NCBI GenBank assembly: GCA_030789695.1
Contig: CM061142.1
Span: forward strand, 798,363,258 to 798,427,257
Direction: 5' to 3'
Source: Scilla litardierei
Lineage: Eukaryota; Streptophyta; Magnoliopsida; Asparagales; Asparagaceae
Length of the DNA stretch: 64,000 bases
Position numbers and translations under genes: made by a program. The notes beneath the pieces were generated by a model. It saw nothing but the letters and a program-made list of their open reading frames with translations, did no database searches and was not told the origin of the DNA. The first letter of the stretch is position 1. Each line of letters begins with the position of its first letter. Below are positions 11,701 through 23,700 of this stretch, in pieces.

Positions 11701-14700
11701 CTTTAAACAGACCCACTTTGTTGCTTTTCTCAAGGACATTGATCTCCTCCAGGCAGCAAGTTGCTTTAAGACATTTTATCTTGTTCTGGTCAGGGAATTC
11801 TACTGTAATCTCTTCAAATCCTCTGCAGATTCTGCTTCCGAATGGGGTTTCAGGGCTTTTATCCGGGGAAAGATTGTTCCGTTCTCTCCTGCTGTCATAA
11901 ACAAGCTTCTCAAGTGGCCGTGCAATCAAAACCTCCCTCTGTATGGAGCTTCTGTTGGTGAAGATCATGATATTTTCATCCAGACTGTAACATGAGGACA
12001 ATATACATGTTGGCCGAAGTCATTTTCCTTCCCTTCATCTGCACTGACTGCTAAGTACTTCTTGCTGTATCGCATTGCCACTCGGAATTGGTTGCCGACT
12101 TCCAACGTGTCAATCGTCACCAAGGCTATGTGCAAACTATTGTTTGTTGCCGGGACTAAGCAATCTTTCAATCTGGGCAGACTTATTTTTGATTCCATCC
12201 TTTCTCTATCCGAGTCCTCCGCACCCAATATTGCTCTGCCTCATGCTTCCCTTATTTCCATGATATTGTTTTCGCAAGGAGTTGTTCCTGAGTCTTCGGA
12301 GCTTCCTGTATCTTGTGACTTGATCAGTTTCACGACTAAGTCCGTTGCTGGGAAAATAGACGATTTATCTGTTCTCTCTCCTGTGTCCTCCATGCTGTCC
12401 TCATCTACCTCTCCTCGCTCTGTTTCTAAATCTGCCTGCAAAAAGTCTTCTTCCCAAAAAGCTTTTGTTCAAGATCTACTGGATGATTTGTTAGTGTTTC
12501 AGAGGGCTATCAGATCAGTCGATGATCAGCTTAATATGCTAGAAGGTCAGCGGGTTCTTCTTCAAGCTCAGAAGGTTTTTCTCCAGGAACGAATTGCTCA
12601 ACTTCAAGCTAAGGTGTCTCCTGACAATGTATGAATTTTGACTTTTGGTGTCACAAAGGGGGAGAATGGTATCTGTGTGATAAGAATGGTGTTTTTTCTG
12701 TGGATCTGAAACTTCTGTGGAAGGAGCATTTTTGGTTGTGGGTAATTTTTGGATGTTGGATCTGTGTGATAAGAATGGTTGTTTGGACTACCCAATGTAC
12801 TGTGATCTCTGATGATTTTAATGTCTGGTACGTCTACATTTCTCGTCCTTATTTCGTTTGCCAGTTTTTATGCTTATTGGTGCCATATACAGTGCTCTCA
12901 GATCCTAGTCTTTTTAATTGTGCCACTAAAAGCCAAAGGGGGAGATTGTTAAGACTATTATTTGTCTCTTGTGGCACAATTGATTCTTTTGGAGTGTTTG
13001 AACAGAATGTTACTTGAAATGTTGCACTTATTGTTCAACATTTGTAAACATATGACAAGTGTTCTTATGAAATGTTGAATATTATGTCATATGAAATGTT
13101 GAACGTGTTGTTCTATCGTCGGAGATCTGCTTCCGTGCCTTCTCTGTTGACTCCTGTTTCTAACGGACTGATTGAGGATTAGGCTCGTTGGTTATTTGAA
13201 GATAGGAGCTATCATGTTAAATGGTTTCGGATCTTCTCCTTCTGTTTGGATCGGGTGGTTCTCTCAGTTACATTTGCTGAAGCGGTTTGAAGGTTGGTAA
13301 GAGATAGTGTTCGGTCTCGAATTAGTTTCGACGGTTGAAGATCCTTTCTTATCTGATCTATCTTGCCTTGCTGCTCTTGGGTTGTTCGGAAAATCCTTAG
13401 TGATTTGATCTGAAGAATGGTTGGCTAACCACTTAACAACTTTGTAGAGCGATGTTAAAGTTGTAAGTTGGTTTTGTTTTGTATTTGCTTTTTGCGGAGA
13501 TCGGCTTTTGCGAAGGTGTTCTCAAAAGCTCCGGGAGGAGGCTGACGACTACTGAGGTAGGGGGTCAAGGGATTTGATCTGTGTCAGTATTGCAAGTGGA
13601 TCTTGCACACAAGGGGAGCTTGCGCAAATTACTCCACGGGGTTGATTGAGGTCAACCCTTTGCGGTTTGTATTGAGGGTGAGTTTGTTTCCCCTAGTATC
13701 AAATTGTATTGTAACTATCATTATTTCAGTGGAGTAATTTGAATTTCTGGGCGAGGCCCCGCAGATGTAGGTGTGCGCACCGAACTGCGTTACCAATGAC
13801 CATGTGTTATGATGTGTTGTTCGTTATAATTCTCATGTCTTTACAATTTAGGTTGGCATACTAAATTTCACCCAGAAAGAAGAAAACATGATATGTAGCA
13901 TTCTATGATGCAAATAGAACTGTCATTTCACAGTGACATGTTACGTCCAAAACTGTCCACAAATTCACAGCCTTCGTTGTTCATTATTTTTTACAACAAT
14001 TATACCAAAATTCACAGCATCCAATCCTAAGTAAATGAATGTAACCAATATGCAAACTGATATATTGAATCACGAAAATCATCAGCTAAGCCTTTTCCTG
14101 TGGATTATGCTAGAGAAGAAGCCCTTATCAAGATAAAAGCATCTGTGACCAGCTGTCAACTGGCATCCTAGCAAAGGAAGCTATGGACAAGAAAGGCACT
14201 TCCCATAGATCCCAATGAACAAGTTGGTGGCTAGAATAATTAACCTATTTATTATTAAATTTAAGCTCATTACAAATAGAGTTTATCATGAACCAAGATG
14301 ACATGGTGAATTGGTTCAAAGACTGATATATTGAATCACCAAAATCAATATATTAAATTGAATGTCCATAGTAAATGAATGTAACCAATATCCAAACTGA
14401 TATATTGAATCACCAAAATCATCATTAAGCCTTTTCCTGTGGATTATGCTAGAGAAGAAGCCCTTATCAAGATAAAACATCTCTGACCAGCTGTCAACTG
14501 GCATCCTAGAAAAGGAAGCAATGGACAAGAAAGGCACTTCCCATAGATCCCAATGACCAAGTTGGTGGCTAGAATAATTAACCTATTTATTATTAAATTT
14601 AAGCTCATAACAAATAGAGTTTATCATGAACCAAGATGACATGGTGAATTGGTTCAAAGACTGACATGAGCATACTGAGCCTTGTGACTACATACAAATA

Positions 14701-17700
14701 TGTGCCAGGTCAAACCAAATCTAACATTTCCAGGATTCTTAGACCAAAAGCGACAACAATTGCTCTTAGGTGAATGATACGATCCGGATCTGGATTTAGG
14801 ATAAAAATATGATTTTTAGTGGTTTTTGGGGTGAAAGACGAGATTTTTAGGGTAAAGATAAGATTTTTAGGGCTAGAGAAGAGATCTGGATAAGAAAGGA
14901 GGCATTTTTATTGATAGAAATAAAGGGAATACAAGATAGGTGGCCTTGATTCGAGAGGATGTCGCTCTCCTAATTTTGGATTCGAGATCAAAGCCTAAAC
15001 TTCACTAGATTTAAGGAATCTACCCTTTCACAATTCTTCTCCAAACTCAACATAATCCTCCTCTCTAATCTCCCCCTTGATTTATAACAAGACTCCTGTT
15101 GAGCCGCCGCCCCTATTGCCATAATATCCCTGACCCAGGGGTTTTACACAAAATTACAAATCTGTCCCTAGACCCACAAAATTACAAAAACGTACCAGTG
15201 TCAAAAAATTACAGATATGCCATTATTCACATAAACCCCAATCCTAAAACTACTTCGTTCTTGAAAAATTACCTTGTCCTCAAGGTTGTGCATGAAGTGC
15301 ATGGACTACCCCCGACTGATGATGCTCGTCCCCTCCTGGATCAAAGGGCCAGCCAAAAGCTTCGTCCTCCTCAGAATGTCACAGCAATAATGGAAGCACG
15401 TTCGCGGCTAAGTCGTTTACATACTGGCGCTTTCCGTTCTGAATTTGGACTCCAATCAGGCCATGAATCGTCAAAATACGGAAGCTACACAGAAAATCCT
15501 CCGAAAATAGCCCAGAAATTCCTAAAAAATCACAGGACACACTGTACAACCGTTGACCGGTTAGCGGATCTTCACTGATCAACATCGACATCTTCAGATC
15601 TGCTCTGCCGTCAGTCTTCTTCTCTGAGTCTGGAAGATCTGAGCTTGAGTATTCAAATTTGTACTTGTGGTCTTCAGATCTAGGTCGGTGTGGTCATCGA
15701 ATTTCCGATCTGAAGCCAGATCTAGCTTGCCGGCCTCTAGAAGTTTCACATTTTTCCTTACATCTGTCACCGCTTCCTCGACCTCTTCTTCCTGAAAGGG
15801 TTTCCCTCAACTCTTGAAAGAGTTGCTTTCAAGATTTCTTTTCTTCCAATTCTGTCAAAGGTGCCGCTTTTAGCCCTAGATATGGGTTTTCGTCCCAATC
15901 TAATCTCATCGCCTTTGCCAACGCCGTGATTTGTTCATTCGTTTGATTTAGGGCTTCAAGAACTTGTTGAAACTTCGGGTTCATCTCGGCTCCTTGATCC
16001 ATGATTCTTTTCTTGATCTCCTTGATCTCTTCGTCGAACTTCTATTCCAACGCGTCGATCCTATCCTTGCACCTCGTCGTCACCATGGATCGTCGTGCTC
16101 TGATACCACTTTAATACGGCTAAGGCTTTTGTAGAAATAAAAATGTGATTTTTATGACTGGAAAGGGGAAAAGATGGGATTTTTATAGAATAATTCTGGT
16201 AATAAAAGGATAAGTGGCCACAATTCGAGAGGTCACTCTCCTAGCTTTGGATTCGAGCCTAAATCTCTATTAGATCTAAAGGATCTACCCTTTCACAAGT
16301 CTTCTCCAAACTCAAAATAATCCCCCCCTCTAATCTCCCCCTTTATTATAATAAGACTTTTGTTGAGCCGCCGCCCCTAAATTACAATAATACCACTGAC
16401 CTAGGGTTGTTATCCAAAAGTACAAATCTGCCATTGAACCCACAAAATTAAAAAAGCCCAAGTGTCTAGAAATTACAGACATGCCATTATTCACATAAAC
16501 CCTAATCCAAACAGTGAGCTATCTGATGAGAAATCTAGGGTTTGAGAAGACAAAGAGAATAATTTTATAGATCTTCAAAAGCGATTACAAACTAAAGACT
16601 AGATCTAGGGTTTCTACTCTTTAAACTAGGGAATAATACTCAAGTCTTGCATGAAAGACAATGAAAAGGCTCTTCTCAATATAAGAGTGCAGCCAAAGGT
16701 AAAATTGCACACAACCCCCTCCCAAACCCGAACATTGCAAAATACCCAAAATGCCCCAAAACCTGTCTTCGGCCTACTTCTTCATTCCGTGCTCCTTATT
16801 GTGACGCTTTCGTTGATAAGTGATGATCTTATCATTACCCCCCCAAAAGAACCACCTTATCCTCAAGGTGAAAATCCGAAAAACACTGCGTAATCACATC
16901 ATAGGGTTCCCAAGATGTCTCATGATCCAGAAGGCTCTTCCAACTAATCAACACCTCCCGTGCTCCGGTGCTCCCCTGACGAATTCCCTTCAGCTCCGCC
17001 GGCTCAAGCAGCACCTCCATGTCATCCGTGAGGGTCGGTGGTAGAGAAGAAGACACGGTGTGATCCCCAATAGCCCGGTGTAGCTGTGACACATGGAAAA
17101 CTGGGTGAATAGTTGACTCTGGTGGCAATCGCAGCCGATACGCCACTTGGCCGACCCTGGCCTCGATCTCGTACGACCCAAAGTAACGGGGGACAGCTTC
17201 TCGTTCCGCCTCCGAGCAAGGGAACACTGTCGATAAGGACGTAGTTTCAAATACACCATGTCTCCATGCGCGAACTGCACGTTCCGCATGTGCTCATCTG
17301 CTCGGCTCTTCATCAGCTGTTGTGCCCTCATCAGGTGACGTCTCAACTCCTTCAAAGTACGGCCCCTCTCCTCAAGATACTAATCCACTTGGGAGACTGG
17401 GGTAGAGTGGTGCCCATAGCGAATGATATGCTGGGGATCATGCCCATACAGGATCCTGAAGGGAGTGGTCTGGGACGAGGTGTGAAAGGATGTGTTGTAC
17501 CAATACTCCGCCCATGCAAGCCACCTCACCCACTGCTTCGGCGCCTCAGAGATGAAGCACCGTAAATATGTCTCAAGAGTCCGGTTGACCACCTCTGTCT
17601 GGCCATCCGTCTGGGGATGGTAAGCGGTACTCCTCTTCAACACCGTCCCAATCGTTCGAAACAACTCCTTCCAAAAGGTGCTAAGAAAGACCTTATCCTG

Positions 17701-20700
17701 ATCCGTCACAATAGAGCTAGGGATCCCATGAAGACGCACAATCTCCCTGATGAAAGTGGTGGCCACCGTCACCGCCGTGTAAGGATGTCGTAGGGGCCAC
17801 GAAATGTGCATACTTGCTCAACCTATCCACCACCACCATGATAACCGTGTACCCCTCAGGTTTTGGCAAGCCGTCAATGAAATCCATGGTCACCTCCTCC
17901 CACACCTGGTCTGGCAATGAGAGAGGCTGCAACAAACACCCGGGAGCTGTAGATAAATACTTGTGCATCTGGCATATGTCGCAATTCTCCACCATATCTG
18001 CCACATCCTTTCCCAAAAATCTCTCTAGCCAACTGCTGATAGGTCTTCAGGACCCCCCGAGTGGCCCCTCACCGCGCTCCCATGAAACTCCTGCATCAAC
18101 TTCGGAATGTGAGCTGATCCCTTTGGTACCACCAAACGTCCCTTGTACAAGAGACGTCCTCCCTCAACTGAATAAATTGGGTGGGCTGCGGGATCATGTA
18201 GCAGTGCCGTTCGAATCTTGGCTAGCCCGTCATCCTCCCTAATCTCCTGCAGCAGGGGCTCCCAATCATGTAACGTAGGCGCTAACAAGGCCGACAAATG
18301 CGAATCCACCTCCCTCCGTGACAGTGCATCGGCCGCCTTGTTCTTGATTTCGGGCATGTATTGTATCTTAATGTTGTAGCCTAGCAGCTTGGTCAACCAC
18401 TTCTGATGCTCCTCGGTGATCATCCTCTGCTCCAAGAGGTACTTGAGACTCCTCTGGTCCGTTCTCATTATGAATCGTCGACCAAGGAGATATGGCCGTC
18501 ATTTCTGCACTGCTAATACAATAGCCATTAGCTCGCGCTCATACACGGACTTGAGCCGAGCCATTGCCGACAACATATGGCTAAAGTACACCACCGGCCT
18601 GCCCTCCTGCATCAAGACCGTGCCCAACCCATAGCCCGACGCATCTGTCTCCACCACAAATGGCAGTGAGAAGTCCGGTAAGGCGAGAACCAGTACGCTG
18701 GTCATGTCCCCTTTTAGGGCCTCAAAAGCTCGGGTAGCCTCCTCATTCCAGTGAAAACTGTCCTTCAGCTGCTCCGTTAATGGCCACGCAATGGTGCTGT
18801 ATCCCCTTACGAACATTCGATAATAGCCCGTCACTCCCAAAAATCCCCGCAAGGCTTGCAGGGTGGTGGGTAGTGGCCACTCCACCATGGCTGAAATCTT
18901 CGAGCTATCCGCCGCCACGTCCTCTGCGGAGACAATATGGCCCAAGTATTCCACACTCCGCTGGCCGAACATGCACTTCTTCCGGTTGGCGAACAGCTGA
19001 TGCTCCTGCAGCTCCCTCAGCGTCGTCTCCAAATGCTCCACATGAGACTCAAACGTCCGGCTATACCCTAAGATGTCATCGAAAAATACCAAAACAAATT
19101 TTCTCAAGTAATGCCGGAACACCTTGTTCATCAATGCCTGAAATGTGGCCGGGACATTGGTCAAACCGAAAGGCATGACCAGGAACTCATAGTGCCCCTC
19201 GTGCGTCCTGAAAGCAGTCTTCTCCACATCCTCAGCCCTCATCCGAATCTGATGATATCCAGACTTCAAATCAATCTTCGAAAAGACTACCGCACCATGC
19301 AACTCGTCAAGCAGCTCATCTATCACGGGAATGAGAAATTTATCTGGCACCGTCTCCTTGTTCAGTGCCCTATAATCGACGCAAAATCTCCAGCTGCAGT
19401 CCTTCTTTACTAACAACACCGGGCTCGAAAAAGGGCTCACACTCGGCTGAATCACCCCCGCCTGAATCATCTCATCCACCATTCTCTCAATCTCCCCCTT
19501 CTGCACCTGTGGGTAGCGGTACAAACGCACACTGATAGGGGAGACCCCCTCCCGTAGCACAATGGCATGCTCGTGATTACGTGGGGGAGGAAGCCCGTGG
19601 GGCGTCTGGAAGACTACTCCAAACTGGGATAGGACCTGCTGAAATTCACATGGTATACCTTGTTCCTGCTCAGCCTCGCCAACCGCCAGACCCTGGAGCT
19701 CCACCAAGAATCCTCCTCCTGCGGACTGGAAAGCCCTGGCCATGGTCTTCAACGAGACCCTGGATCTGCACAAACTAGGATCCCCCTGAAGGGTCACCAC
19801 CCCCTCTCCATGCCCAAACTCCATCCTCAACAATTTCCAATTGGTCTTTGTTCCCCCAATAACTGCAACCACTTCATGCCTAAAATCACATTAGTGCTGC
19901 CAAGGTCAAGCGGTAAGAAGTCCTCCACCACCTGTATCTACTGGAGGGTCAAAAACACTCCTCTGCAGATCCCCCTACTACGCTCAACCTACAGTGCCCA
20001 TCATCACCCCAAAACTGCCGATGTCAACCAACTGCAGCCACTGCTGCTCCACCACTCGGTTGGAAATGAAGTTGTGGGTGGCCCCACTATCAATCAGCAC
20101 CACCACATCCTGCTCTGATACCAATTTGATGGAAAGCTAGGGTTTGAGAAGACAGAGAATAATTTTATAGATCTTCAAAAGAGATTACAAACTAAAGACT
20201 AGATCTAGGGTTTCTACTCTCTAAACTAGGGAATAATACTCAAGTTTTGCATGAAAGACAATGAAAAGGCTCTCCTCAATATAAGAGGGCAGCCAACGAC
20301 AAAATTGCACAAAACCCCCTCCCAAAACCGAACATTGCAAAAATACCCAAAATGCCCCAAAACTTCTCGTCGGCCTACTTCTTCATTCCGCGCTCCTTGT
20401 GACGCCTTCGTTGATAAGTGATGATCTTATCACTATCATTTCTAAACAAAATTGGTATAAATAACATCCATCAAAAGGCAATTTGGAGTATCGGATATAT
20501 ATTTTAGCGCTATTTTGGGCTTCTACTCCTCTTAAGGTTGAGATGAAACTGGAGTACTAAAGGAGAAAACACGGTAAAATAATAGCAGATACTAGGCTTT
20601 AAGTTACAAGCTACGTTCTTTAAGGAAGACAATTTATTGAGTTTAGAATTGGGTAAACCCACCCGATTGGTGGATCTTAAAACATTTGTTTTAATTGCTC

Positions 20701-23700
20701 CCAAGATTAACACATGTTACCTACCTTATAAAAAAAGAACAAACTTACTACTCATGAATGTCTTATATATTGTCTGTGCAGGAAATTTTCAACGCTAACG
20801 ACATAAAAACTCCATTAACCCAAATTATTTTTCAAATTGTTTTACTTGAGATTGTTGTACACATTCTAAAACCCGAAAACCCCAAGTATGTGTGAACCCT
20901 TGGAGGATTTGATCCTCGATCCACTCGTTACAAGAAGGTCTATAGTTTAGAAAACGTTGATTTTGCAACAATCGGATAGAGGGTCAAATAATATTAGATT
21001 CACGTGATTTTTAGTATAGTGATCTGATGCGGGTGCACCCCTAGCCGGCACACCCCAAGCCGCACCTGCATCCCCTCAAGCCCCGGGTCCCACATGGATG
21101 ACTTACTTTCGGCGCAGGAGACGTGTAGACATGACTTAGTGGGTCAATGGGTATTCTAGTCTTTTCATACTAGAGCAGTAATTCCTCTTTTCTATTTATC
21201 TAGGGCTAGCCGTCTTTTGTTATTTTTATGCTTATTTTGTGAAAAACATTTAGGCATCTTTGTGAAGGTGTTTAGGCTTTTATCCGTCTATTAAAATATT
21301 GGAGAGTCTCTCGAAAGAGACTCAATTATCAATCATAGTTCTTTGTTATTCGCAATATTTCTTATAAACATTCCACCATTTTATAGTTTTCCACTTTAAA
21401 TCGCTGATTTGATTGTACGATCAATCGGATCGTAGCAAATTGGTATCAGAGCTTAAGATCCGATGGCGCCAGAGACGAGATCCGACGAGAAGATCCAAGG
21501 TTTGCGTGAGGAGATCCAAGAAGAATTGAAGACGACAAACGAGAAGATGGGTAATGGGTTCATGGATTTCGCTCATACACAAGAAGATACGCAGAATGAC
21601 ATACGCGCGATGAGGAAAGAGCTGGGTCAAATTAGCAAATTTTTACAAACCCTAATTGTAGAAAAAGAGAAGAAGAAAGGGAAGGAGATTCAAGGAGAAC
21701 CCGTGGAAGAGATCGCTGATGATTCTGATCCGGAACATCAACAAATAGCCAAAGAGGCGAAGAACGCAGTGATGTTTCCGGGCTTTTCCACGACGAAGAA
21801 AGGAGGCGACGACGTTGAATCGATGATCACCGGGCACCTAGGGGCTCGACCTAGGGCGGCGAACCACCCCGGGATCATTGGCGACCCCACAGGGGGGTCG
21901 GGTTGCGCCCGGCAAGACGACGCAGGACTGCAACCGCAGCAAGAGCACGGCGCGGCCATGCTGCCGAGTCAAACAGGGGCGCCGACCCTTTTTTCCAATC
22001 AAACAGGGGCGGCGGCCCCTGCCTTTCAGCAAACAGGGGCGACGACGCCTGTTTTCCATCAAACAAGGCCGTCTGCCCCTGTTTTAGGCCGACAGGGCCT
22101 GGGGACCCAATCCCAGGCCCGGGGGCCCCGATGGGGGTGTTTTGGGGGCGGGCCGGGCCACCGAGGGGCGCTACACCTGCTACGGACCCATGGGAGGCTT
22201 TTAGAGGCTTCCCCGGTCGTGGACAAGGCTTTGGAGGGCAGTTTGGGGGCCGCACAACTCCTCCGCATTGACCACCAGAGTTTTCCGGCTATTTTCACGA
22301 CGTAGAGGCCCTGGAGAAACCTCAGTGGCCAGAGGTGGAGTATGCGGGTGGAGGAGGCGGAGACCGAGGTAGTTGGGGAGCAGAAGGAGTGGCACATGGT
22401 GACATAAATGCAGATCATATGATGAAGAAGCTTAAGATGCCGGTGTTTGAAGGACCCGATCCCGACGGATGGATTTACCGGACAGAGCGGTACTTTCAGG
22501 TGATGGGGCTCACCGAGGAGGAGGTTATGTATGTGATTAGCATTTACTTTGAGGGTGAGGTGTTGGCATGGTACCGGTGGAAGATGGCGAGGAGGCCATT
22601 CCGTTCTTGGTCTGAGTTATCGGCCTATTTGTTGGATCGCTTTCAGGAGACGCCAGGTGGGGATTTCTATGAGCAGCTGTCCGTACTTAGACAGGAGGCG
22701 ACTGTGCGTACTTATATTCGGAAGTTTGAGCTACTGTCGGGCAGAGTGCATGGGATCACCGAGGAGTTATAGATGGGGCAGTTCATGAAGGGGCTGAAGC
22801 CATCGGTTCGAGCGGAGCTGAGGATGCAGAGTCCCGGAAACTTAGAGCACCTGATTCATCTCGCGCAGACGGCAGAGGAGAAGCATGCTGAGGAGAGACG
22901 GATACGTGGGGCTTGCGGGAGCCAAAACCCTCGCCCATCGCCACCAGCAGCACAGAATGATCCAACGGGAGCATCCGACCACCGTGGAGATGCTTGCCCA
23001 GCGACCCTAGGGAGGCGGATGACGGAGGCAGAGATGAGGGAGAAGCGCGCTAAGGAGCTGGGTTTTCGATGTGACGAGAAGTTTACTCCCGGTCACCGAT
23101 GTGCGAGTCACCTACTGCAGATCACTATCGTACCCGACAAGGAGGGCTATGTGGCAGAGGATGAGTACGTGGCTAAGGAGTTTCTGGCCAAGGAGGTGAA
23201 GGAGGGGCACTCTCACCTTGATGTGGCGAAGGTATCACTGAACTCTGTGGTAGGATTCACCCCGAATCATACAATGAAGTTGACATGGCAGTTGGCAGAG
23301 CAGTCGGTGACAGTCCTTATTGATAGTGGGGCCACCCACAATTTCATCTCAGGGCAGATAGTGGAGCGCCATGGATTACAGCGGAGCACACTGGAGAAGT
23401 TCACGGTACTGCTGGGTACGAGGAAGATAGATGAGAGTAAGGGGATGTGCAAGGGGGTATGCTTGACGTTACAGGGGTCCAGGTGGTGGATGATTTCTTG
23501 CCTTTGGAGTTAGGAAATGTAGACATCATTCTCGGGGTGCAGTGGCTGAAGAATCTGGGTTAAGTGAAGGTGAACTGGAAGCTTTTGCAAATGGAGTTCC
23601 ATCAGGGTGACCGTACAGTTGTTCTCATCAGGGACCCCACCATATGCTTCTCACTTGTGGCCTTTAAGGCCATCACACGAGCCTTGCAGCAGGACGGCGT

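Larger units (their letters stand above)
5367..13870 (+). mobile_element. Ty1/copia element 1, Sirevirus type, complete ends
   Basis: This 8,504-bp element lies in the giant intron, antisense to the host gene. It has LTRs of 924 bp, a 5-bp target duplication CCCAG on both sides, a PBS for initiator tRNA-Met, gag-pol, a third ORF after pol and AAAGGGGGAGA polypurine tracts. The third ORF and repeated AAAGGGGGAGA motifs are features of Sireviruses. The two LTRs differ at about 14 positions by eye (about 1.5%), so the insertion is fairly young. Coding is damaged by an early amber codon, frameshifts and a deletion in RNase H. Confidence 0.93.
14775..16513 (-). mobile_element. Short Ty3/gypsy derivative with only a gag start
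   Basis: Two related LTRs (14775 to about 15252, and 16112-16513) enclose about 860 bp. On the minus strand the PBS TGGTATCAGAGC follows the right LTR, then a gag start (16086 leftwards). There is no protease, RT or integrase. Flanks are GTGAA (14770-14774) and GTGAG (16514-16518), a target duplication with one change. The size and content resemble non-autonomous TR-GAG or TRIM-like elements, which rely on a relative's enzymes. Confidence 0.8.
16524..20432 (-). mobile_element. Ty3/gypsy chromovirus lacking gag, complete ends
   Basis: This 3,909-bp element has LTRs of 311 and 306 bp and a perfect 5-bp target duplication CTATC (16519-16523 and 20433-20437). On the minus strand the PBS is followed almost at once by the protease, so the whole gag is absent. 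RT, RNase H, integrase and chromodomain are present but broken by frameshifts. Short LTRs and a chromodomain suggest a Reina-like lineage (inference). It sits 10 bp from the preceding gypsy element. Confidence 0.9.

Noticed and set aside
15099..15578. A 159-codon plus-strand frame
   Set aside because: It runs through an LTR and the internal region of a minus-strand element; no domain is seen.
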